This document shows, piece after piece, positions 44,040-52,164 of a DNA stretch of 64,000 nucleotides. Every line of letters begins with the position of its first letter. The stretch's first letter is position 1. The notes beneath the pieces are model-generated. The model searched no databases. It was not told where the DNA came from and saw nothing but the letters and a program-made list of their open reading frames with translations. The position numbers and the translations under genes were made by a program. Origin of the DNA: an uncultured Treponema sp. (GTDB lineage: Bacteria; Spirochaetota; Spirochaetia; Treponematales; Treponemataceae); assembly GCA_910584475.1 (NCBI GenBank), contig CAJUBD010000011.1:1-64000 (forward strand), read 5' to 3'.

Positions 44040-44962
44040 AAGACCGAATACATTTTAGCAAAGCCTTTTTGCCTTGTGCGATAGTTTCTCTCGTTGTAAT
44101 TATGAGCGGCGTTGTCGGCTTGTTTGTGCGCGGAATAAACCTTGGAATTGACTTTAAGCCTGGAATGATTGAGGAAGTGGAAATTTCCAATGCGACCGGA
44201 ATCGAAGAAGTGCGCGACGCGCTTTCGGCGTTCGGCGGAGTGAGCGTAAAAAAAATCGGCGGAGAGGATTCTTCATTCTACCAAATTCGCGCGGGAATTT
44301 CCGAAGGCGACGACGATTCGAAAATCACGGACGCGCTAAACGCGAAGTATGGCGCGGCGAATGTTTCCGTGCAGAAGACGGACTTCATCGGCTCTAGCAT
44401 GTCCGCTTCGCTCGCGCGAAATTCGATTTTGCTTTTGGTGGGCACGATGGTTTTGATTTGGCTTTACGCCACGGTTCGATTCCATTGGGATTTCGCGCTC
44501 GGTGCGATCATCGCGCTCATCCACGACATTTGCATAATGTTTACTTTCATAATTTGGACGCAACTTGAATTCGGCACGACTGTTCTCGCGGCGGTTTTGA
44601 CAATCGTCGGATATTCGATAAACGCGACGGTCGTCATCCTTGACAGGGTGCGCTACAATTTGCCGCTTATGGAAGTGAAAAAATTCAGCGAAATTCTCGA
44701 CCAGTCTTTGACGGACACGTTGGTGCGTTCGATCATCACGACCGCGACGACTCTTTTTGCCGTACTCTCGCTTTACATTTTCACGACTGGCAGCATAAAG
44801 GATTTCGCGCTTGCGATGATGGTCGGGCTTTTGAGCGGCTGCTATTCTTCGATTTTCATTTCAAGCGGATTCATCAATTTGACGAGGCAAAATTGGAAAC
44901 CCGAATTCGGCTTCCACCACGCGCTTCCGAAAAATCCCGCGCCGACTGTGATGGTCAGTTAG
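44036..44962 (+). CDS. secF: Protein translocase subunit SecF
   Basis: 308 residues with six predicted membrane helices. Helix 1 (residues 12-32) is followed by GINLGIDFKPGMIEEV, where SecF proteins usually have D-F-x-G-G (here D-F-K-P-G). The C-terminal block has TIVGYSINATVVILDRVR and SLTDTLVRSIITTATTLFAV, the conserved SecF helices. It functions with SecD. The last base of its stop overlaps the first GTG available to ispH. Confidence 0.95.
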   Translation: MKDRIHFSKAFLPCAIVSLVVIMSGVVGLFVRGINLGIDFKPGMIEEVEISNATGIEEVRDALSAFGGVSVKKIGGEDSSFYQIRAGISEGDDDSKITDALNAKYGAANVSVQKTDFIGSSMSASLARNSILLLVGTMVLIWLYATVRFHWDFALGAIIALIHDICIMFTFIIWTQLEFGTTVLAAVLTIVGYSINATVVILDRVRYNLPLMEVKKFSEILDQSLTDTLVRSIITTATTLFAVLSLYIFTTGSIKDFALAMMVGLLSGCYSSIFISSGFINLTRQNWKPEFGFHHALPKNPAPTVMVS

Positions 44963-45891
44963 TGGACGCAAGCGACGCTTTAGGAAAGCGGAATGAAACG
45001 CCGCGCGTGATTCGTTCCGCGATTATGGGATTTTGTTCTGGCGTGCGTTTGGCGGTAAAAGCGGCCGAGGACGCGCTTGGGCGGAATTCCGATGGCGAAA
45101 AAAAAATCTTTTCCTTAGGTCCTCTGATTCACAATGAGACTGTTCTGAAAGACCTTGAAGATAACGGCTTAATTATCCTCGATGAAAATCAAATTGACTC
45201 GCTCGATGAAAACTGCGTGGTGCTTTTGTGCGCCCATGGGGTCGCGCCGAGCGTTTTGAAAAAAATCAATGCGACTGGCGCACAGGTCATAGATTCCACT
45301 TGCCCGAGGGTCGCTACGAGCCTTCGCCGCGCGGAAGAATTTTCGAAAGAGGGATGCCACGTGATTTTGGCAGGAGATGCGGGACACGGCGAAGTGCGCG
45401 CCATACAAGGAAGCGCGGAGCAGGGCGGCGGAAAATTCACGCTTGTGCAAAACGCGGACGAAGCGAGAAGTTTCGCAGATTCTTTTGAAAAAGCTCGCGA
45501 TGAAAATTGTGTGCTTTTGAGCCAGACGACTTTTTCTCCTGAAGAGTTTAAAAAAATCTCAGGAGTTCTGCGCGAGAAAATTCCTGACTTGCAAGTGCTC
45601 GACACGATTTGCCCTGCGACTCAAAGCCGTCAAAGAGCATTGCTGGATTTGTCGGAAAAGGTTGAGGCGATAGTCGTGGTGGGCGGAAAAAAATCTGCGA
45701 ACACGAGACGGCTTTTTGAACTTGCTCGCTCGCTTTGCGAAAAAAGTTTTTTCGTCGAGGGTGCGCGGGAAATGGAGCGGCTTTTGCATGAGGGCGCGCT
45801 TTGTGGCGTAACCGCTATTGGAATTACGGCGGGTGCGAGCACTCCGGATTTTTTGATTGGGAAAGTGGAAGATGTGATAATTGAGAATTGA
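44962..45891 (+). CDS. ispH: 4-hydroxy-3-methylbut-2-enyl diphosphate reductase
   Basis: About 309 residues. It makes IPP and DMAPP in the last step of the MEP isoprenoid pathway. Three iron-sulfur Cys are in IMGFCSGVRLAV, DSTCPRVATS and DTICPATQSR; catalytic His/Glu are in LIHNETV and CAHGVAPS; GGKKSANTRRLFELA and GITAGASTPDFLI complete the family. There is no suitable ATG. GTG 44962 overlaps the secF stop (TAGTG) and suggests coupling, while GTG 45007 gives a shorter N-terminus (VIRSAIMGFC) closer to typical IspH. The tail is encoded by an AATTGAG repeat. Confidence 0.88.
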   Translation: MDASDALGKRNETPRVIRSAIMGFCSGVRLAVKAAEDALGRNSDGEKKIFSLGPLIHNETVLKDLEDNGLIILDENQIDSLDENCVVLLCAHGVAPSVLKKINATGAQVIDSTCPRVATSLRRAEEFSKEGCHVILAGDAGHGEVRAIQGSAEQGGGKFTLVQNADEARSFADSFEKARDENCVLLSQTTFSPEEFKKISGVLREKIPDLQVLDTICPATQSRQRALLDLSEKVEAIVVVGGKKSANTRRLFELARSLCEKSFFVEGAREMERLLHEGALCGVTAIGITAGASTPDFLIGKVEDVIIEN

Positions 45892-45893
45892 GA

Positions 45894-48362
45894 ATGAAGC
45901 GTAATATGAGTTTTCAATGTTTGAAATCAATGTCCTTCCCTCGTTTCGTGAAGCCTTTTTTCATCGCGCTCGCGGTTTTCCTCGCTTTGTTTTTTGCGCT
46001 TCCATATTTTCTTTTGCCGAAAAACACACCTTATTCTTTTGCGTTGTATGACAAGGACGGAATTCTTTTGGGCGCGACTTGCGCGAGCGACGGGCAATGG
46101 AGGTTCGAGCCTGGCGAAGTGCCTGAGCGTTTCAAAATCGCGCTTGTAAATTTTGAGGACAGACGGTTTTATTTCCATCCGGGGGTGGATTTTATTTCCA
46201 TTGGACGGGCGTTTATTTCCAACAAAAGGGCAGGAAGAATAGTCTCTGGCGGCTCGACAATCACGATGCAGACGATAAGGCTTTTGCAAAAATCGCCGCC
46301 GCGAACTTACGCGCAAAAAATAAAGGAAGCGTTTTTGGCGGTAATGCTTGACGCGCGGTTTTCCAAAAAGAAGGTTTTGGAATTGTACTGCGCGCTCGCG
46401 CCGTTCGGCGGAAACGTCGTGGGCTTGGAGGCGGCTTCCTGGCGGTATTTTGCCCGCGCTCCGAAGGACTTGACTTGGGCGGAAAGCGCGGCTCTCGCGG
46501 TGCTTCCGAACCAGCCTTCGCTCGTTTTTCCCGGGACGAACGACGAGATTTTTCTTCAAAAGCGCAACTCGCTTTTGGCGAGACTTTTCAAAAAAAAATA
46601 TTTGAGCGAAGAAGAGTACGCGCTGGCTTTGAGCGAGCCGCTTCCGCAAAAGGCGCATCCCCTCCCAAGCGGCGCGTTCCATTATCTTGAATATTTGAAG
46701 CTCTCTTCGCCTCGCAAGAACAAATTTTTTTCCACTTTGGATTCTTCGCTACAACAAAACGCCTCGCGAATTGTGGAGTATTGGTCCGAAGAATTTTCAC
46801 GGCAAGGGATAAACAACGCGGCTTGTCTGATTGTGCGGACAAAGACCGGCGAGCCGCTCGCATACATCGGAAACACGGGGCGCGAACGCAACGCGAAAAA
46901 TTACGACGTGAACATCGTGAACGCGCGACGAAGTTCGGGAAGCCTTCTCAAGCCGTTTTTGTTCGCGGCGATGCTGGACAATGGAATGCTTTTGCCGCAA
47001 CAGCTGGTGCTGGACGTTCCCACGCGAATCGGAAACTACAAGCCCGAAAACAACGTCAACACATATTGCGGAGCGTTGCGTGCGGACGAAGCGTTGAGCC
47101 GCTCGCTTAACATTCCAGCCGTGCGAGAATTGCGCGAGTACGGAATAACGCAGTTTTTGGACTACCTGAAGCTTTGCGGCTTTACGACGCTCGACCGTTC
47201 GGCGGAATACTACGGGCTTCCCCTGATTTTGGGAGGCGGCGAAATCACGCTTTATGAAACGGTTCTGGCTTATGCGTCGCTTATGAATGTATGTTCCTTG
47301 AAATTAAGCACCGAAGAAAACTTCAGTTTTCGAGGAAGCTTAATTCGCTCGCGTGAGCGGGAAGTAGATGAACGAGTTTCTGAAAGAAACTCGAAGTTAA
47401 AATCAGCGCACCATTTCTGTACTGATTTTAACACTTCAGATGTTCATATGTTCAATAAAAGGTTTCCTGCAAGCGCGGGTGCGGCGGCTCTCACTTTGAA
47501 TGCGCTCGAAAAAGGGACTCGTCCTGCCGAAGAAGCGCTTTGGCAGTCTTACGCCACGTCAAGAAAAATCGCTTGGAAGACGGGCACTTCAAACGGCAAG
47601 CGCGACGCTTGGGCAATCGGAACGACTGCGGACTACACAATCGGCGTGTGGATTGGAAACGCGGAAGGTCAGGGAAGCGAAAACTTGCGCAGCATGGCGA
47701 CGGCCGCCCCCGTGCTTTTCGATTTGTTTTCGATTTTGCCGCCGTCTAAGGAAACGGCTTGTGTTCCGGAAGACGCGCTTTGCGAGCAAACGGTTTGCGC
47801 CGCTTCGGGATTCGCGGCAGGCAAGAATTGCCCGGAAACAAAAATCGCGCTGCGTCCGTCTGCCGCGCCTTTGGGCGAATTGTGCCCATATTGCAAAATA
47901 GTTTCTCTCACTCCGGACAAAAAATTCCAAGCGACAGTTTCGGATATGAAGGGCGAGTACGAAGGTTTTTTCCCTGTGACAGAAAAACGTTTCGTGCTTC
48001 CCCCGTCAATCGAATACTACTACACAAGGCAGGCCTTGGGCTACAGGCACTTGCCGCCGTTTTTGCCGGAGCACCGATTCGCGCAGAAAAGCGAGCTTTC
48101 GATTTTGTTTCCAGAGCAAGGCGCGCAGATAATTCTTCCCATCGAAATTGACGGAACGCCGGGAAAGACCGTGATGCAGGCGGCGTCACGCTCGAAAGGC
48201 GCGACGCTGTATTGGGATTTGGACGGCGAGTTTTTGGGAGAAACGCGAGGCGAACACACAATGGCAGTGCGTCCGCGCGCCGGATGGCACACGCTCACAG
48301 TAACCGATTCCAACGGAACGCGGCGCACAAGGCAGTTTGAGATTGCGGAAGGCGGAATGTGA
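45894..48362 (+). CDS. pbpC: Penicillin-binding protein 1C carrying an in-frame repeat insertion
   Basis: 822 residues: membrane anchor 17-40, GT51 glycosyltransferase with catalytic Glu near residue 88 (NFEDRRFYFHPGVD) and GGSTITMQTIRLL, transpeptidase with SxxK S350-LLK (SSGSLLKPF), and KTG at 562-564 (WKTGTSNGKRDAW). A C-terminal PBP1C-type domain follows. It polymerises and cross-links peptidoglycan. Residues about 470-513 are encoded by an inverted four-hairpin element (CSLKLSTEENFSFRGSLIRS onward), lying between the conserved AYASLMN and SAGAAALTLNALE stretches, so the insert enlarges a surface loop without breaking the frame. Confidence 0.9.
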   Translation: MKRNMSFQCLKSMSFPRFVKPFFIALAVFLALFFALPYFLLPKNTPYSFALYDKDGILLGATCASDGQWRFEPGEVPERFKIALVNFEDRRFYFHPGVDFISIGRAFISNKRAGRIVSGGSTITMQTIRLLQKSPPRTYAQKIKEAFLAVMLDARFSKKKVLELYCALAPFGGNVVGLEAASWRYFARAPKDLTWAESAALAVLPNQPSLVFPGTNDEIFLQKRNSLLARLFKKKYLSEEEYALALSEPLPQKAHPLPSGAFHYLEYLKLSSPRKNKFFSTLDSSLQQNASRIVEYWSEEFSRQGINNAACLIVRTKTGEPLAYIGNTGRERNAKNYDVNIVNARRSSGSLLKPFLFAAMLDNGMLLPQQLVLDVPTRIGNYKPENNVNTYCGALRADEALSRSLNIPAVRELREYGITQFLDYLKLCGFTTLDRSAEYYGLPLILGGGEITLYETVLAYASLMNVCSLKLSTEENFSFRGSLIRSREREVDERVSERNSKLKSAHHFCTDFNTSDVHMFNKRFPASAGAAALTLNALEKGTRPAEEALWQSYATSRKIAWKTGTSNGKRDAWAIGTTADYTIGVWIGNAEGQGSENLRSMATAAPVLFDLFSILPPSKETACVPEDALCEQTVCAASGFAAGKNCPETKIALRPSAAPLGELCPYCKIVSLTPDKKFQATVSDMKGEYEGFFPVTEKRFVLPPSIEYYYTRQALGYRHLPPFLPEHRFAQKSELSILFPEQGAQIILPIEIDGTPGKTVMQAASRSKGATLYWDLDGEFLGETRGEHTMAVRPRAGWHTLTVTDSNGTRRTRQFEIAEGGM
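47302..47432 (-). repeat. Four-hairpin interspersed element, copy E, inside pbpC
   Basis: Inverted relative to the other copies. Reading the plus strand: H4 AATTAAGC/GCTTAATT (47302-47345) around GAAAACTTCAGTTTTC; H3 CGCTC/GAGCG (47346-47359); H2 CGAGTTTC/GAAACTCG (47373-47393); H1 GTTAAAATCAG/CTGATTTTAAC (47396-47432). It is open in the pbpC frame throughout. Confidence 0.8.
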
Positions 48363-48447
48363 GCACGGCGTTTTCGGCGAACTGCGGCGATTTCATCTTT
48401 TTCATTTTTCGCAATAAAAAAAAATATGAAAAATTTGCAATAAACTC

Positions 48448-48476
48448 TTTTCATATTAAAATAAATATGATATAAT
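48448..48476 (+). promoter_or_regulatory. fliF operon promoter with internal palindrome
   Basis: TATAAT at 48471-48476 with a weak TTTTCA -35 at 48448-48453 (17 bp). CATATT...AATATG (48452-48469) fills the spacer and could be an operator. A GGGAGGA site precedes ATG 48518. The 48363-48517 gap is strongly AT-rich. Confidence 0.4.
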
Positions 48477-48517
48477 AAGATAAGTATTATTTTAAATTCG
48501 TTCACGGGAGGACTTGG

Positions 48518-50314
48518 ATGAACGAATGGCTCAAAAAACTTGGCGACTCCTTCAAGGGGGCATGGGCCAAGTGGTCGAAAATTCAAAAGGGAATAGTCAT
48601 CGGCATTGTCATCGTCGTCATCGTGGCAGTGGTCGTGATGTTCCGAGTCTCTTCCACTCCTTCGACGGTGCGGCTTTTCAATACGCCTGTTACCGGCGAG
48701 GCTCAAAGGCAAATACTTTCTCGTCTGGACGAAGAAAACATCCGAGCCGATGTGAATGACGCGGGTTATATTTCTGTGGCGGACGACGCGACCGCCACGC
48801 GCGCGCGGACGCTTTTGTTTACGGAAAATCTCGTTCCTGCGACTGTGGATCCTTTCGCGGGCGTGTTCGACAGGGGTTGGTCGACCACAGACGCCGACCA
48901 AAACGTGCGCATCCAGCAGGCTAGGCAAAGGCAGTTGAAGCAGCACATCGAGTCTTTGCCGGATGTGGCGAACGCGGAAGTGATTCTCAATTTGCCTGAG
49001 GACAAGCTTTTTCGCAGAGACCAAACTCCTGTCACGGCGAGCGTGATTTTGACTGTGCGGCGCGGAAGCGACTTGTTTTCGAGCCGCCGCAGGATTCGCG
49101 GAATTCAGGAATTGATTCTTTCGGCGGTGGACGGTCTTACCGAAGAAAATTGCGTCATCACGGATTCGGAAGGAAATATCCTCAACGACTTTGAGGGGCA
49201 GGCGGACTTTGACAGGCTTGACTTGGTGAAAAAGCAGGAAAAGCTCATCCGTGAAAGCGAAGCGTATTACCGCGCCCAGACTTTGAAGTCGCTCCAGAGC
49301 GATTTTTCGGAAGACCGCGTGCGCGACTTGCTGATAAAAATCGACATGGATTTTTCCGAGGAAACGCGTGATTCCATAGTTTACCATCCTATTGAGATTC
49401 GTCCCGACAATCCGGACACGCCTTACGACGATTCGGAATACCGCGACTTTCTTCCTCGTTCTAGCCAAACTGTCACGCGCGAATGGCAGGGAACAGGATT
49501 CAATCCGCAAGGACCTGCCGGCACGGAAGGACAGAATCCGCCGGTTTATTCGGATATGTCCAATGTCATAGGACGACAGACCGAAACCGGCGTCACTCAA
49601 AACAACGAGCTAAATCAGGATACGATTCACCGCGTGGAAAGTCCGCGCTTCGGGCGTGTCACTGTTTCGGTCAACATCGACGGTGAATGGGAAGTCATAA
49701 AGGACGGCAAGGGAAATCCTATTTTCGTTACGGACGACAATATAGAAAGCGCGCGCGAAAGAATGCGGGAACTTTTTCCAGATTGGGATACGAACGAAGT
49801 CACTCGCTCGAACGCGAGGCTGAGATTGGGAAGCGTCTTGCGCGTTTATCGCCCGCTTTCCCAAAGGACTCTCGAAAATGTTTCCGCTCGCTTGGAGGGC
49901 GCGATTGGCTACGACCGCGCCAAAGGCTATCGCGTAGTAGTGACGAATATTCCGTTTGACAGGCGCGAGGAATTTGACGCTGATGATGCCGCCATTTTGA
50001 AGGCGCAGCAGACGCGGCTTACTATAATTTTGGTGTTGATCGGACTTGCCGTGATTTTGGCGGTGTTCATTTTGTACCGCGTCATCAGCCGCGAAATGGA
50101 ACGCCGCCGTCGTTTGCGCGAAGAGGAATTGCTTCGAAAGCAGCAGGCCGCGCGAGACCAGGCTTTGTGGGAAGCGAAAGAAGAGGGCGTGGAAGTTACG
50201 ATGTCCGTGGAAGAACGCCGCCGCGCGGAACTTCAGGAAAACGCCATCGCCATGGCAAAAGAACATCCCGAAGATGTCGCTATGCTCATCCGCACTTGGC
50301 TTATGGAAGAATAG
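48518..50314 (+). CDS. fliF: Flagellar MS-ring protein FliF
   Basis: 598 residues. Two membrane helices (about 25-45, GIVIGIVIVVIVAVVVMF, and 500-520, LTIILVLIGLAVILAVFIL) bracket the periplasmic ring-building region with RQILSRLDEENIRADV, RIQQARQRQLKQHIESLPDV and VSVNIDGEW. The C-terminal cytoplasmic tail (MLIRTWLMEE) is the FliG-binding segment. FliF assembles the MS ring in the inner membrane, the base of the periplasmic flagellum. First gene of the operon. Confidence 0.95.
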   Translation: MNEWLKKLGDSFKGAWAKWSKIQKGIVIGIVIVVIVAVVVMFRVSSTPSTVRLFNTPVTGEAQRQILSRLDEENIRADVNDAGYISVADDATATRARTLLFTENLVPATVDPFAGVFDRGWSTTDADQNVRIQQARQRQLKQHIESLPDVANAEVILNLPEDKLFRRDQTPVTASVILTVRRGSDLFSSRRRIRGIQELILSAVDGLTEENCVITDSEGNILNDFEGQADFDRLDLVKKQEKLIRESEAYYRAQTLKSLQSDFSEDRVRDLLIKIDMDFSEETRDSIVYHPIEIRPDNPDTPYDDSEYRDFLPRSSQTVTREWQGTGFNPQGPAGTEGQNPPVYSDMSNVIGRQTETGVTQNNELNQDTIHRVESPRFGRVTVSVNIDGEWEVIKDGKGNPIFVTDDNIESARERMRELFPDWDTNEVTRSNARLRLGSVLRVYRPLSQRTLENVSARLEGAIGYDRAKGYRVVVTNIPFDRREEFDADDAAILKAQQTRLTIILVLIGLAVILAVFILYRVISREMERRRRLREEELLRKQQAARDQALWEAKEEGVEVTMSVEERRRAELQENAIAMAKEHPEDVAMLIRTWLMEE

Positions 50315-50390
50315 CAAAAACTCGTAAGCAACCGCAGGTTGCGGCTTATTATTGAACAGTTGGTGGCATTAGGCGCAGGAGATTTTATAA

Positions 50391-50783
50391 ATGAGCAGTT
50401 TGGATTTTCAAAAGACTTCGCAGAAAAACATTCCGGGAAGGAAAAAGGCGGCGATACTTTTTGGCGAGCTTGACCCTGCCGCCGCCGAAGGCGTGATGGA
50501 TTATCTCAATGCCGATGAAAAGAAAATGCTTTTAAAGGCGATGCGGAAACTTGGCACGAAATACAATCCGAACAATCCCGGTGAAGTGCGCGACGAAATT
50601 CAGGTTTTGGAGACTTTAGAAAGATTCGGAAAAGTCCGAAATATATATAAGGACGTCGCTTCGGAAAGAAAGGCATTTGAAAAGGTGGCTGCCTCTCCCG
50701 CGACAAAAATCAAAAGCGCGTTAAGCGATTATCCTGACAGGGTGGCTTCGGTTTTGAGCGCGTGGTTGAGAAAGGACGAATGA
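50391..50783 (+). CDS. Small FliG N-domain-like protein
   Basis: 130 residues. GRKKAAILFGELDPAAAEGVMDYLNADE (residues 16-43, shown in the ATG-started frame) parallels the start of the full FliG encoded next (GRQKAAIFLVSVGSDVSSEI and MKHLREDE). The remainder is helical and basic and ends PDRVASVLSAWLRKDE, which resembles the end of FliF (AMLIRTWLMEE). It lacks the middle and torque-generating C-terminal FliG domains. Placed between fliF and fliG with 16 bp to fliG, it may bind at the MS-ring/FliG interface. Role is inferred from similarity and position only. Confidence 0.7.
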   Translation: MSSLDFQKTSQKNIPGRKKAAILFGELDPAAAEGVMDYLNADEKKMLLKAMRKLGTKYNPNNPGEVRDEIQVLETLERFGKVRNIYKDVASERKAFEKVAASPATKIKSALSDYPDRVASVLSAWLRKDE

Positions 50784-50799
50784 CAAAAGGGGGATTCGA

Positions 50800-51888
50800 A
50801 TGGCAGAAGAAGCGGCTGCGAAGGCTGCGGCAAAACCACAGTTGAAGTCCGCGAGCGCGGGCGGCGGAAAGAAAAGTTCGAAAGACTATAAGAATCTCAC
50901 CGGCAGACAAAAGGCAGCCATATTTTTGGTTTCCGTCGGAAGCGATGTTTCTTCTGAAATAATGAAGCATTTGCGCGAAGACGAAGTGGAAACTTTGACT
51001 TTTGAAATAGCGCGCCTTGAGACGATTGACGCGGAAATAAAGGATCAGGTTTTGGAAGAATTCCAGGACTTGATGAACGCGCAGAATTTCATCACCACGG
51101 GCGGCATCGACTACGCGCGCGAATTGCTCGAAAAGTCTGTGGGAAGCCAAAAGGCCATAGACATCATAAACCGCCTCACTTCGAGTCTGCAGGTGCGCCC
51201 GTTTGACTTCATCCGCCGCACGGATCCGGCTCACTTGCTCAACTTCATTCAGCAGGAATATCCGCAGACAATCGCGCTTATTTTGGCGTATTTGGAGCCG
51301 GCGAAGGCGGCGATTATCTTGCAGAATCTGCCCGAAGAAATGCAGCCTGAGGTTTCCAAGCGTCTGGCGACGATGGACAGAACTTCGCCCGACGTTTTGC
51401 GCGAAGTGGAGCGGGTTTTGGAAAAGAAGCTTTCCACGCTTTCTTCCGAAGACTACACGGCGGCGGGCGGCGTAGAAAGCATCGTCGAAATCTTGAACCT
51501 TGTAGACCGTTCTTCCGAAAAGGCCATCATCGAGGCTTTGGAAGAGGAAGACCCGGATTTGGCGGAAGAAATCAAAAAGAGAATGTTCGTTTTCGAAGAC
51601 ATCGTTATGCTCGACGACCGTTCGATTCAGCGAGTGCTTCGCGAAGTGGACACGCAGGAATTGGCGAAAGCCCTCAAAAGCGTGGACGCGGAAGTGCAGG
51701 ACAAGATTTTCCACAATATGTCAAAGCGCGCCGCGAGCATGCTCAAGGAAGATATGGAATTTATGGGACCTGTCCGCTTGAAGGACGTGGAAGAATCCCA
51801 GCAGAAAGTCGTTTCCACGATCCGCCGTTTGGAGGAAAAGGGCGACATTGTTATCGCGCGTTCGGGCGAAGACGAGCTGGTAAGTTAA
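50800..51888 (+). CDS. fliG: Flagellar motor switch protein FliG
   Basis: 362 residues. An Ala/Lys-rich N-terminus (1-35) precedes the N-domain (TGRQKAAIFLVSVGSDVSSE). The middle domain has the EHPQT-type motif as EYPQT (residues near 150) and GG (AAGGVESIVEIL). The C-domain has the charged ridge ERVLEKK..., DDRSIQRVLREVD and VRLKDVEESQQKVV. It couples stator force to the rotor and binds FliF and FliM. Second treponemal FliG copies exist in known genomes; whether this is the only one cannot be seen here. Confidence 0.95.
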   Translation: MAEEAAAKAAAKPQLKSASAGGGKKSSKDYKNLTGRQKAAIFLVSVGSDVSSEIMKHLREDEVETLTFEIARLETIDAEIKDQVLEEFQDLMNAQNFITTGGIDYARELLEKSVGSQKAIDIINRLTSSLQVRPFDFIRRTDPAHLLNFIQQEYPQTIALILAYLEPAKAAIILQNLPEEMQPEVSKRLATMDRTSPDVLREVERVLEKKLSTLSSEDYTAAGGVESIVEILNLVDRSSEKAIIEALEEEDPDLAEEIKKRMFVFEDIVMLDDRSIQRVLREVDTQELAKALKSVDAEVQDKIFHNMSKRAASMLKEDMEFMGPVRLKDVEESQQKVVSTIRRLEEKGDIVIARSGEDELVS

Positions 51889-51891
51889 ATA

Positions 51892-52012
51892 GAATAAGTA
51901 ATATGTATTAGGTAATAAGTAATAATGCGCTTGTTGTTGCAAGTTGACTAGCACAAACCATTTGGCTTGCATTACAAATTGCTTATTATATAATTTTAAG
52001 GGAGTGTCAAAA
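51892..52012. other. Inverted-repeat spacer between fliG and element D
   Basis: TAATAAGTAATAATGC (about 51918-51933) pairs imperfectly with GCATTACAAATTGCTTATTA (about 51969-51988), enclosing CTTGTTGTTGCAAG. The segment ends AATTTTAAGGGAG, like the ends of the four-hairpin elements, so it may be a decayed relative. No gene. Confidence 0.35.
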
Positions 52013-52015
52013 AAG

Positions 52016-52151
52016 CGTCAAAATGTTGCCGATTTTTTGACTTCGAGTTTTCTGCGAAAACTCGCTTATTTACTTGCCCGCGCCGCAACAAGTTGCTAAC
52101 GCAGGCGAAATAAGTTTGTTTAAAAACTGAAGTTTTTAAGCAAACTTATTT
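52016..52151 (+). repeat. Four-hairpin interspersed element, copy D
   Basis: H1 52016-52041 pairs GTCAAAAAA-CG with CG-TTTTTTGAC. H2 pairs CGAGTTTT with GAAAACTCG. H3 pairs GCCCGCG with ACGCAGGC around GCAACAAGTTGC. H4 52108-52151 pairs AAATAAGTTTG with CAAACTTATTT around AAAAACT/AGTTTTT. It is followed by TTAAGGA and the fliH start, so it sits in the middle of the flagellar operon. Confidence 0.8.
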
Positions 52152-52164
52152 TTAAGGATGTAGA

